A stretch of 64,000 nt of DNA, taken from assembly GCF_020360975.1 (NCBI RefSeq), contig NW_025408672.1, forward strand, positions 3,596,001 to 3,660,000, read 5' to 3'. Source of the stretch: Hirsutella rhossiliensis (lineage: Eukaryota; Ascomycota; Sordariomycetes; Hypocreales; Ophiocordycipitaceae). How positions within the stretch are numbered: position 1 is the stretch's first letter; every line of letters starts with the position of its first letter. Positions 31,448-41,429 of the stretch are shown in pieces. The notes below the pieces were generated by a model. The model had not been told where the DNA came from. It did not search any database and saw only the letters and a program-made list of their open reading frames with translations. A program made the position numbers and the translations under genes.

Positions 31448-32070
31448 CTGCCGAAGGCCCCGCCAACGGGTATATGCCCTCCGGTGGGAGGACATCGTCG
31501 ACAAATTTTGCCTCAGCCATCTTTGGCTGTTTGGCGACTCAATTGCTGGTGGACCGCGTCTCGCACACGCCAATAGGGGCACGCTTTTGAGGCTTAGTCA
31601 GAAAGCGCGCCCCGGGCGCCAGTGTAACTTATCAGCCGCCGACGCTATGCGACTATCCATCCACCAAAAAAGCGGGGACGGTTTGAACTACCACCTCACC
31701 CTCGTCTCGTCTGCATTTTTCGCCTCCTCCACGACGATGCCAGGCCAGCCAGCATCCTCTCCGGCCCTGTTCTCTAGTGTGTCGTGAACAGCGGGCGCAT
31801 CGAGGTGCAAAGACTGCGGGAACAGGCCCTGGCTAAAGAGGATAAAGGACGGGACACAGCTCTTGCAAGGCGCTCTCCCCGCCCGCCGCCCGTCACCCAG
31901 CACCGGCCCATCTCGCCATTCACTTCGTGCGAGCCCGTGCTCTTGCTCACAGGCAGCAAACGGCCTGCCCTGCGCCTGCGCCTGCCTCGCACACATTCCT
32001 CTTCACGGCCTCTGCCGCCACGCGCAAACGGCGACTGCGCTGCTTGCTTGCTCACCGCCTCGGCGTGCAC
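31448..32070. other. Argonaute upstream region
   Basis: Moderately GC-rich. Open frames run on both strands, none with a recognisable domain. Probably promoter of the Argonaute gene and flank of the pogo remnant. Confidence 0.35.
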
Positions 32071-32080
32071 GTATATATAA
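32071..32080 (+). promoter_or_regulatory. TATA-like element of the Argonaute gene
   Basis: GTATATATAA about 120 bp before the start codon at 32201. Confidence 0.5.
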
Positions 32081-32200
32081 ATAACATGTAAGCCCCCCGC
32101 TGCCGTGCTCCGAGCAAGACCCTGGCCTGTCGCGACATCCCTTGCCCGGTCCGCGTTAATTTTTTTTGACACGTCCCTGGAGATAGACTTGCCTGTTGCG

Positions 32201-35200
32201 ATGTCAGACCGCGGCGGAGACCGGGGCGGCGGCGGCTCCTCTGCCCGCGGCCGCGGCGGCTTCTCGGACCGGAGCGGACGCGGTGGCTATCGCGGCGGCC
32301 GCGGCGACGGCGGTGACCGGGGCGGTCGCGGAGGCGGCTTCCGCGGTGGTCGTGGGGGCCGGCCGCGCGACACGACGATCGAGCTGGCGTATAGGTGTGT
32401 ATATTGCCCCCGTCTGCCGTGCTCGACACCCGGCCCGCTGACAAGGCCCGCAGCGTCAATGGATCTTTCCCGCAGCCCGACGCTGCCGTGACGGCCCTCG
32501 AGGACCGCCTCATCAAGACGCAGAGATCCTCAGCCGCCGGCCTCGCGGCGCAGATGGCCAAGACCAACATCCAGGCGCCGCCCCTCCAGGCCCGGTCCAC
32601 TGACGTGTTTCCCCTGAGGCCGGCCTTTGGCACAAGCGGCCAGCCCGTCACGCTGTGGTCCAACTACTTCAACGTCACCTTCAAACCCATGGTGCTGTAC
32701 AAGTACACCTTTGAGTTTGTCCAGGTCGGCTCCGAGACGTCGTCGGGCGAGCCGTCCAAGTCGTCCAAGGCCGCCAGCCGCGAGGTCAAGGGCCGCAAGC
32801 TCTACTTTGCCGTCCGCGAGCTGCTCGCCACCCTCAAGGCCGCCGACAAGACGCTCGTGCTCGCCACCGAGTACAAGAGCCAGCTCGTCTCGCTCCAGAA
32901 GCTCAAGCTGGCCGAGAACCCGGTGCGGTTCCGGCTGGCCGTCGAGACCAGCGGCGACAAGTGGGACGTCATCGAGGCCACCATCCACGGCCCGACAGAG
33001 GCGCCCCTCGACGCCCTGCTCAAGTACGTCGGCACCATGAGCGAGGGCCCCGTCGACGGCCTCTTCCCCAAGTACCCGGACGTCGTCGACGCCCTCAACG
33101 TCATTCTCGGCCACGGCCCGCGCTCCAAGCTGCACGACATCTCGGCCGTCGGCAGCGCCCGCTTCTTCCCCTTTGGCAAAGACGAGGCCGCCACCAACCT
33201 GTTCCAGGACTTTCACCAGCTCATCGCCGCCCGGGGTTTCTTCCAGTCGGCCCGCCTAGGCACCGGCCGGCTTCTGCTCAACGCAAACGTCAGCCACGGC
33301 GTCTTCCGCGCCGCCGGCAGGCTCGCCGACCTCTTTGACCGCTTCCAGATCCGGCCGACGCAGGCGCTTGACAACCAGGCCATGAGGAAGATCAAGGCCT
33401 TTGCCAAGTTCATGCCCAAGACGCGCGTCTGGGCCGAAATCACGCTGTCGACGGGCGAGGCGGTGCGCCGGACAAAGTCCATCCACGCCATCGTGAGCCA
33501 GTCGGAGCTGTCCCGCCAGAAGCCCTCCGACGGCAAGCCACTCAAGTTTGCGCCCAACTACGAGTACCCGGGGCCCAAGCAGGTGCAGTTCTTCCTCAAC
33601 GACGGCAAAGGCGGCGGCCAGTACATTTCCGTCTTTGACTACTTCAAGATGAGTGAGTTTGGCTGCCATTTCTTGGGATACATGGGCGACTGACCCTTGG
33701 CTGCAGAGTACAAGAAAACCCTCAAGGACTACCCGCTGGTCAACCTGGGCCGCGCCGACAAGCCGACGCTCTTCCCTGCCGAGGTCATCGAGATCCAGCC
33801 GGGCCAGTCGGTCAAGGCGCGGCTCACCATGAACGAGACAACAGCCATGCTGGACGTGGCATGCCGCTCGCCCTTCTCCAACGCCACGTCCATCAGCGCC
33901 GATGGCCGCAAGACGCTCGGGCTCGACGACAACGGACTCAAACCCTTTGGCATCTCGGTCGACAAGGGCCTCCTCACGGTCCGAGGCCGGGTGCTCAACG
34001 TGCCCATGATCAGCTACCTCAACAACCAGCAGAAGCGGTCCGACGTGTCGCCCTTCAACGGCAGCTGGAACATGCGCAACGTGCGCGTGGTCAAGCCCGG
34101 GGCCATGATTGAGCGCTGGACCTTTCTCAACATCATGAAGCGGAGCGACAGCCCCATCATCGAGGTGCCGGCCATGAAGGACTTTGCTAAGTTCCTGGGC
34201 AGCAACATGGGCATCCGCATCAAGGACTCGCCCCTAGTGCCGGGCGACGGCAAGATGTTTACGAGCTGGGACCGGGCCATGAGCGACGGGCTCGAAAACT
34301 TCTTCACGTGGGCCAAGAACAACCGGATCCAGTACGTCTTCTTCGTCCTGACGGAAAAGGACAGCCAGGGCCTGTACTCGAGGATCAAGAGCCTCAGCGA
34401 CTGCACTTTTGGCATCCACACCAGCGTCGTCACGTCCAAGCACCTGCTCAAGCCCAACAACTTCATGTACTACGCCAACGTCGGCCTCAAGGTCAACCTC
34501 AAGGCCGGCGGCGTCAACCACCGGCTCCGCGAGGACGTGGGCCTGCTCAAGGAGGGCAGGACCATGGTGGCCGGCTACGATGTGACGCACCCGACCAACA
34601 TGACGACGGCCCGCGACGCGCGCGAGGCGCCCAGCCTGGTCGGGCTCGTGGCCAGCATCGACAAGGATCTGGCGCAATGGCCGGCCGTGTCGTGGAGCAG
34701 CCGTCCAAGCAAGAGATGCTGAGCGGGCAGCTCGTCGACGCCTTCAAGACGCGCCTCGAGCTGTGGCAGAAGCACAACCAGGGCGCCCTTCCCGACAACA
34801 TCGTCATCTTCCGCGACGGCGTGTCCGAGGGCCAGTTCTCGCAGGTGCTCGAGCTGGAGCTGCCGTCGATCCGCCAGGCCTGCCGCGCCAAGTATCCGGC
34901 CAATGCGTCGCCGCCGCGCCTGACCATTGTCGTCTCGGTCAAGCGCCACCAGACGCGCTTCTTCCCGACCAGCAGCGACGCCATGTCCGACTCGGGCAAC
35001 ATCCGCAACGGCACCGTCGTCGACCGCGGCGTCACCCAGGCCCGCTACTGGGACTTCTTCCTGACGGCCCACCACGCCCTCAAGGGCACCGCGCGCCCGG
35101 CCCACTACACCGTCATCCTCGACGAGATCTTCCGCCAAAAGTATAAGGCCACAGCCGCCAACGAGCTCGAGCGCCTCACCCACGAGCTCTGCTACCTGTA

Positions 35201-35396
35201 CGGCCGAGCCACAAAGGCCGTCAGCATTTGCCCGCCCGCCTACTACGCCGACATTGTGTGCGAGCGCGCCCGCGCCCACCGGCCCGAGATCTTCGATGCG
35301 AGCGACGCTGACAGCGTCTCCACCGCCGGCAAGGTGTCGCCCGCCGCGAGCCGCCAGGTCCATGAGACGTTGCAGGACTCCATGTACTACATCTAG
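32201..35396 (+). CDS. Argonaute (QDE-2/AGO class), with a PIWI frameshift
   Basis: Small-RNA-guided RNA slicer of the RNA interference pathway. The start at 32201 gives an RGG-rich N-terminus. Intron 1 is 32395-32453 (GTGTGT donor, GCTGAC branch, CCGCAG acceptor) and intron 2 is 33653-33706 (GTGAGT, GGCTGCAG). Total about 1027 residues, normal for the family. Domains: ArgoN; L1 linker (GFFQSARLGTGRLLLNANVS); PAZ around YISVFDYFKM; MID; PIWI from about residue 665. Catalytic residues are visible: Asp in AGYDVTHP (about 754), Asp in FRDGVSEGQ (about 832), His in ARPAHY (about 926). Between the first two, at about 34690-34720, the reading frame must change: the upstream frame stops at 34720-34722 after PAVSWSS, while the downstream frame resumes with PSKQEMLSGQLV. 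No intron of workable size fits. Either a real inactivating frameshift or a sequencing error. QDE-2 versus SMS-2 orthology not resolved. Confidence 0.9.
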
Positions 35397-35593
35397 CCCG
35401 GGGGCGGTTTGGATTCCGAGTGTCTGGTGCTGCTGGATATGTAGGGGCAACGCAGACGTGGTCGATTTGGATGCCGGAGTGGCTCGGTTATCGGGTGGCC
35501 TGCTCGGCGGAACACGAGAAATTGTCAGTCTGTCCGTGGGCGGCCACAGTCATGTATAGACACGATGATGGCGCAATTGCACGTGAAGGACTT
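35397..35593. other. Argonaute 3' flank
   Basis: Short intergenic sequence. No further feature is seen. Confidence 0.4.
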
Positions 35594-35705
35594 CTATATC
35601 TTGGGCCTCGCCTCGCCCGTGCTTCCACCCGCCATGCCCAGGCGCCTCTTATACTCGTCGTTCACCGTGACCTTGTCAGCCAGGGGCTTCTCGGCCCACT
35701 CGGCG
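35594..35705 (-). pseudogene. C-terminal tail of a host-type gene fused to Helitron sequence
   Basis: On the minus strand AAEWAEKPLADKVTVNDEYK continues with RRLGMAGGSTGEARPKI and a stop at 35594. It looks like the charged end of a conserved protein and not like Helitron sequence. Hel-4 begins immediately upstream, in a different frame. I do not recognise the parent gene. Either the Helitron fragment truncated a resident gene or it carried this piece in. Confidence 0.4.
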
Positions 35706-36927
35706 GCGGTTGGAGGAGCGAAGGAGGGTGTTGAATACTAAGAAACAAAAGACAGGATGGGTGGCAAATCGACCTCCATGCCGTTGCAATACGTATCTGG
35801 CCCAGTAATTCAGAGAGTGATTCGGATAACGGTCGGCAGCATCGCTTTGTCGGCTGTGACTCGAGCTGCACTTCGATTTCGGGCCGCCCTTTCCCCACAG
35901 AAAAAGCTTCGGAAATGTTCGAGGGAAGAAATCTTCGTGTAGGTTGTCTGCAAAATCCGCACCACGCTCTACTCGGACAATCGGCTGGTCTCGCGTAGCT
36001 TGGACCTGCATAACGCACGGCACAGAGTTTCCATGTCGATCCGGATTGGCGTTGACGATGTCGGCCAGAAACGACAGTTTATCGAACTCCGCGGAGGCAG
36101 CCGGTCCATCGAGAGGAAACATGCCGGACGTAGACATCTCACAGACAGTGTCAACTTCCTGGCCGATGGCAGCCGAGCCGGGGACAAGAGTCGCGGCTCA
36201 CCAGGAGAGGGTTGAGTCTGCTCAGTCGACAGAGTACAGCCGAAATCGCAAGATTCAGCGACGAAAGTAGGATCGATCGAGTTCACGAGTTCATCGATGC
36301 TTCTAGGGCTGTTTTCCTCCAAGCCTCGATCAGTGTCCGGGACTATGTGGTCCGTTTGTGTCTTCTCAACGGTCGACGGTTCCTTTCTTTGCATGCGGTC
36401 CATGATGACGGTCGGAACACTGGAGCCGTTGGCATACTGCCAGCCATCTATCTCTGCTTGGTTGATTGCGATATCCTCGTAAAGCGGGTTGTTCCTTTGC
36501 AGCCATGCCAGGGCAGCTGCCACTCGAGATTTGCGCCCCTGAAGCAGGTGTCTGACGTCTCCGGAGCCAGGCTACCCGAACCGCTCCAGGAGACGTGGAT
36601 ATTCTCAATGGCATGCAGTAAGGGATGAGGAAGAACCGTGGCCACAAGACCGTCCACCTTGTTCGGAAAGACGACGATATGTCCTTTCACGTGCTTGCGG
36701 TAGCTGATTCCCGAACGGGTCTTGTTGTCGACTGTGAACTTGGTGATATAGCCAAAAGACGCATGCAGGGCAATCTTCGACGGGAGAGAGGTCATCAAGC
36801 TCTTCGGGGCACCGATGCTCACAACCGATGGCCATGTTGTTAACCGAGCAGGCTTTGGGCAGCCGTCCACTGTCAAAGCTGACGCGGCACTCGCGGCATA
36901 CGTCAACTGCGGCGCCCTCGTGCGACG
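35706..36927 (-). pseudogene. Helitron fragment Hel-4 (Rep, N-terminal half)
   Basis: Minus-strand match to Hel-2 and Hel-3. It runs from VDVCRECRVSFDSGRLPKAC (about 36900) through GCEHRCPEELDDLSP, HVSWSGSG and SSGMFPLDGP to FCFLVFNTLLRSSNR at 35706. The catalytic Rep core and the helicase are absent. Several frameshifts (about 36.8, 36.55 and 36.15 kb). The right end is cut by the copia 5' LTR at 36928. Confidence 0.85.
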
Positions 36928-37093
36928 TGTCAAGCGATATTCCGCCCCAGCCGAGGAGGCGTCCCAACCTACAGGGGCACCATTCTTGTGTATATAACTG
37001 GGACCTTTGTGCCCTTGACTTGGGCAGTGGTCAAGGCCAATTTGACTCTAAATAACCCTCACATGCATGGCATCTTTCCAGTTACTTGTGACA
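36928..37093 (+). repeat. copia 5' LTR (166 bp)
   Basis: Starts TGTCAAGCG and ends CTTGTGACA. It contains a central TATA box (GTGTATATAAC, about 36989-36999). The same LTR stands alone at 25507-25669 and 59570-59734. It cuts directly into Hel-4 on the left. Confidence 0.9.
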
Positions 37094-37106
37094 GGTTATG
37101 AGCCCG
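37094..37106 (+). promoter_or_regulatory. primer binding site, half-tRNA type
   Basis: GGTTATGAGCCCG directly abuts the LTR. It is complementary to the anticodon arm of initiator tRNA-Met (GGGCTCATAACC), the half-tRNA priming site known from Drosophila copia and several fungal copia elements. This fixes the orientation and the LTR boundary. Confidence 0.8.
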
Positions 37107-37236
37107 GACTGGCTCTCAAACGCTAAGTGTTGCCATTTGAGCTAATTTTCGACTAATGCATTGTCGCAGAGATCGAGATCAATGATTCGTCCTTTTGTCG
37201 TCAGCGGTCTGCCTTACGGCTTATCTCCGTCGCTAA

Positions 37237-37312
37237 CGCACAGCCCAGGAGTCTGCCTCACGCACAGCCCAGCGATCTGCCTCACGCACAGCCTAGCGGT
37301 CTGCCTCGAGGA
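37237..37312 (+). repeat. 24-bp tandem repeat, three units, in copia leader
   Basis: Units of the form CACGCACAGCCCAGCGATCT plus GCCT, with small differences. A fourth degenerate copy may lie at 37200. Leader position between primer site and gag. Confidence 0.65.
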
Positions 37313-38132
37313 CAATGAGGCACTCTTCCGACAGAAAGGAACACAACTCCCTAATAAGGAGAAGAGAGCTTTCCACTGCCATAAGATGCCATATTATTAG
37401 AGAAAGGAGGATATTCGAACAACTACCAACTCATTCGTAATCAAGTCTCCCACGATTACAAGGCAGATTTATCCTCCACAGTTCTACCAATTACCCTGCC
37501 CCTTTACCATCTTCAGGATGGACAACATTGTTTCCGGACTACAGAAGATCACTAAGCTTGAATCCCCAGATCAGTATATCGAATGGCATAGACAGATCAC
37601 AGACTTCTTGAGCACCCACAACTATGGCCGACTCTTCAACGCTCTCAAGGAGCCACCCCTCAGGTTGCAGTCAGACACTGAACGCGAGTATGCCAATGCC
37701 CTTGAGAAGTGGGAAGAAGCAGGATAACGCATGTAATTGCGTACGTGCCACCCTTGGCTTCAATGCTCGAGAGATCGTCAAACCGATAGACGAGAAACCA
37801 TTCAACCGGCTACACAACGTCCTAGAAACCGTTGAGGAACACTACAAGCCCACCGGGAGTGCCAACTACCAGGAACTGGATCGGAACTACCATGAGTTAT
37901 CCCCAAAGGTGTCATGAACTTTGCCTCAAGGCTCAGGAAGCCAACAATCAACTACTGGGGATTAATTCAACCCTTGGTTACAATACTCCGCAGCTCGTCA
38001 ACAAGTTTCTTATCGAATTAGGAGACAAATTCTCAGCCTTCAGAACCACATTCTATCAGACTCATCGACTGATCCCAGAAATGGATAAGAAGGGGAAAGT
38101 CAAGACCCCTGGGGTCTCTTGGGATACAACAA

Positions 38133-41021
38133 GGGACTAGTTATATGCACAACAGGTTACGCTATGTGCACAGCAAAAAGTGGAGTGGTGTGGCTTGGTG
38201 GCGCAGGAGCGCCGATACCGCAAATTCCCAACCGTGACCTAAAGGCGCGCTCAAGCAAGGCCAGCTGTAAGTTGATGCGGCAAATTGAAGCTGGCCGAGA
38301 TGCATCAATACATACAGTAGAGGCACATTCTTAGAGTCGTACGGAGCGTCCTTTCGTCAATTAAAGGCGATGGCAATGACGGTAGCTATAAGAGGCCTTC
38401 CTTATGTAATTCCTCCCTTAAACACTCCTCTTCCTCCATCTCCTCGTCCATCATATCAAAATCGGCTAGGGGGTCATCTTCATCCTCTGTATCCTCTTCT
38501 TTGTGACCGCGATGGGTTGAAGGCATCGTAATCCGCTGCGTATTCCACTGCGTAGCCTGCTGCGTGGCCTGATAACAGTGAATTGTGCCCTGCGTCTCGC
38601 CTGCGCCGGCAAGCTCATTGTCAGAGTCAGGCGTGCGGTGCCGCTGATATGCCCGTGGCATCTCTGTGCCTGGCTCGTATGAGTCGCCATTAGCGTAAAT
38701 GTATTCCAACGCCTGCCTCGTCACATCGGCGGCGTTAACAGCGGTGCTGCTGCCCCTGCCCCTGCCTTTGCCGCCAGCCTTGCTGTCAGCCTCGTGTTTT
38801 TTCGTGCTTGTGAGTGCCGCCGGCGCTGTTGACAGCGGTGGCCTTATAGCCTCGGCACGCTCGATCCTCTCAACGATCTCATGTGCAGAGGGTTTACGCC
38901 TTGTGCTGCAGGCACCTTTCTCGAGGTTGGATGAGCCCTTTGGCCGGCCTTTACCGCGTACGGGTAGTGGATCGAGTGGAGCGTCGTTAGGGCTCGAGCC
39001 CCGAAGCTGCCGCTCGCGATGCCAGAACTCGTCAACGTCGGTCATTTCGAAAGGAATAGCGCCACGGGCACCAACGCCGGCGCCACGGGCATCCTTGAGC
39101 CGCTTGAAGATATCGTGACGGCATGGCAAGCCAAGGCTGGACTTAAAGCTACAGTGATGGAGAGGATCACAACTGCCAGGCGGCGGCTGCTGTGCCCGGT
39201 CATCTGTAGCAACGTTTCTGCCCACAGCACGGAATTCGATCCCTATTTTCCGTACCGCCCAGGAAGAGATTTGGCCGGATTTTCGCAAAGATCGGCTGAA
39301 GGGTAGAAGTTGATACCTTATGTATAGCCGCCTGCTGTAAATTGAGGATCTCGTCTGACTGATGCTCCCAGAAGGCTTGGAAACGCTGCAAAACGGAGGT
39401 CAAATCACCTGTCGACGACCATAGGAACTTCTTCATCGTGGCATGCATGCCCTCAACGATAGAGGTCGTCGTATGGCCAAGATGACGGTGACGGTCAACG
39501 CAATATAACACAATTTTATCCTTCCAGAGCTTGAGCCATGTATTTACCGCATAATCCACTGCCGCCTTTGGGTGATGGTCTGGAGCCGTGAACGCCTGAA
39601 GTCGTATATCGTATGTAGCTTCATCAGGCGCGTTGATGAGCTCGTTCCACTCTTTCAGGAAGGCCGTGAATGTAGGGGCACGGATAACGCGGTTGCCGTC
39701 CTTTGTTGCCTTAGGAAAGTACTGCTTGCTTTGGGCAAGAACGTTCTTGTTGATATGCCAGCGGCATAATAAGTGAATTACTGGTGCAAGCTCTGAGAAG
39801 GAAACAAGGGCATTCATGAGGGCAAGCTCTGAGAAGGAAACAAGGGCATTCATGAGGGCAAGCTCACGGTCAGTGACTATGACCCGAGGCAATGGAATGC
39901 CTTCCTCTGCTGCTAGGTCAAGTAGGCATTGCAGCGCCCAGCGGTATTGCGGCTCTGCCTCTCCGCTAAGGAAGACAGAGGCTACAGAGAAGGTCTTCTT
40001 TTCTGAGGTTGATCCACACGTATTGAGAAGAGGCATCTTGAACCTATTGGTCTTGTACGTGCAATCCAAAAGGAGAATATTTGGAAAACGCCGCCAAAGC
40101 TCAATGCCGGTGCGCGGTGCGATGAAGAGGCCGGTCAGCCGCCCTTCCTGGTCGCGTGTATCGCGGAAGAAGAAGCCGAGGGATAAGTCCTTGAGCTGAT
40201 CGTAGAGGAATTGAAGGGGCGTGCGGCCAGCGAGCTCCCTGACGCGGTAGGCAGCAATAGCGTTGCGGATATGCTGCCCCGTTATGAACTTAAGGTCGGG
40301 GTTCTTGATGAGGGCTAGGCCGCGCAGGTGGGTAGCAATTTGGAACGGCTTGAGACCAGTATTATAGAGGCCAACGATATGACCGTGATGCTCGGCGATG
40401 AGCTCTGCGCGATAACCACTGTGCGTGACAGCAGGCGTAAAGGGTGGTCGTGGTCGCGTGAGGAGGGAGACGGCACTGGGGTCCAGGCGCCACTAGTACG
40501 GCGCTTCTTAACGGTTAGGCGGAAGGGGCATCCTGACCTCTGCGTAGACTGATTAGGCCGGCTTTTCGTCTTGTGGGCGCCCGGGTCAGTGTTATCGCGA
40601 TACTCGCCTGCCTTTGAGCAAGTCATATAGCAGGCGCTGGCCCTCCCCGATCGTATGACTAAGGCGAAGCCTTGGGCCTTGGCGACGGCGTGACAGGCAG
40701 CTTGGGCAGCCTCTTTGGTATCGAATTCGCGGTAATAAACCGACTCCATAATACTGGCGGTGGAAGCGACGCCGGTTGCAACACGTGGTGTTTTGAGGGC
40801 AAAAATCGCACTAAGATGCGATACGTACTTCGCAGAGGTGGAAGAGCCCTTGGGCCAGTTCAAATTTGCGGTATCGGCGCTCCTGCGCCACCAAGCCACA
40901 CCACTCCACTTTTTGCTGTGCACATAGCGTAACCTGTTGTGCATATAACTAGTCCCTACGCCACACCACTCCACTTTTTGCTGTGCACATAGCGTAACCT
41001 GTTGTGCATATAACTAGTCCC
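38133..41021 (-). mobile_element. MULE (Mutator-like) transposon inside copia gag
   Basis: TIR of about 94 bp starting GGGACTAGTTATATGCACAA at 38133-38226, with its inverted counterpart at 40863-40956. A further 62-bp copy of the outer TIR follows at 40960-41021. The 8-bp target duplication is TACAACAA (38125-38132 and 41022-41029). Removing the element and one duplication restores the copia gag frame exactly. It encodes a MULE transposase on the minus strand. Confidence 0.93.
38386..40753 (-). pseudogene. MULE transposase, frameshifted
   Basis: The N-terminal FAR1-like DNA-binding region (about 40750-40440) has TKEAAQAACHAVAKAQGF, CSKAGEYR and CPFRLTVKKR. After a shift the core continues with HGHIVGLYNTG and NILLLDCTYKTNRF (first catalytic Asp). 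In the frame 40069-39200 come VIVTDRELALMNAL (second Asp), CRWHINKNVL and VEGMHATMKKFL. The C-terminal frame 39288-38386 has a SWIM-like CSFKSSLGLPCRHDIFKRL and an acidic tail. A 36-bp in-frame tandem duplication follows the second Asp (SELALMNALVSF twice). Two frameshifts, near 40.45 and 39.24 kb. Confidence 0.88.
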
Positions 41022-41429
41022 TACAACAATTCGAGAAGCGCAACATTTCGAGAAGAATCAGAAGGCAGAGGAGCAGGCTAAAGTGGCTCTCCTAGCAACG
41101 AAGAGACGCCGAGACGACCGAGAAAAGTGTTGCCACTGCAAAAGACCGGGCCATAGTGAAGACAGGTGCTGGAACCTACACCCAGAACTTCGACCAAAAC
41201 GGCCTAGAATCAACGACCGCCAAAGGACCCCTGAGCTGTCTTCTCACTGTCAGGATAGCCAGAAGGAAGATTTACCTGTGGCTTCCCTCCGAACCGTAAC
41301 CGAAACAAGGGATTGACCAGCCGACCAGTCGGAAATCGCTGGAATTCCAGCAGAGTCTGAAATTGGCGCCTTCTTCGCCCAAACAAGTCTTGCAGCCACA
41401 CCTGTTTCTAAAATACAAAGGACACTTGA

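Larger units (their letters stand above)
37518..41316 (+). pseudogene. copia gag, frameshifted and split by a MULE
   Basis: Starts MDNIVSGLQKITKL at 37518. The conserved gag part is spread over three frames: LNALKEP-type start, GFNAREIVKPIDE, then LVNKFLIELGDKFSAFRTTF, with shifts at about 37720 and 37910. The frame reaches VSWDTT, where the MULE and its 8-bp duplication interrupt it. It resumes on the far side at 41030 with REAQHFEKNQK. The zinc knuckle CCHCKRPGHSEDRCW (about 41134-41178) binds RNA in gag proteins. The stop is at 41316. Confidence 0.85.

Noticed and set aside
32530..33216. Minus-strand open frames opposite the Argonaute gene
   Set aside because: Shadows of a strongly biased plus-strand coding sequence; no domains.
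36928..37093. First reading as part of the Helitron helicase (TGTFVPLTWAV open frame)
   Set aside because: The segment has TG...CA ends, a TATA box, a CTCGG duplication at another copy and a primer site behind it here, so it is an LTR.
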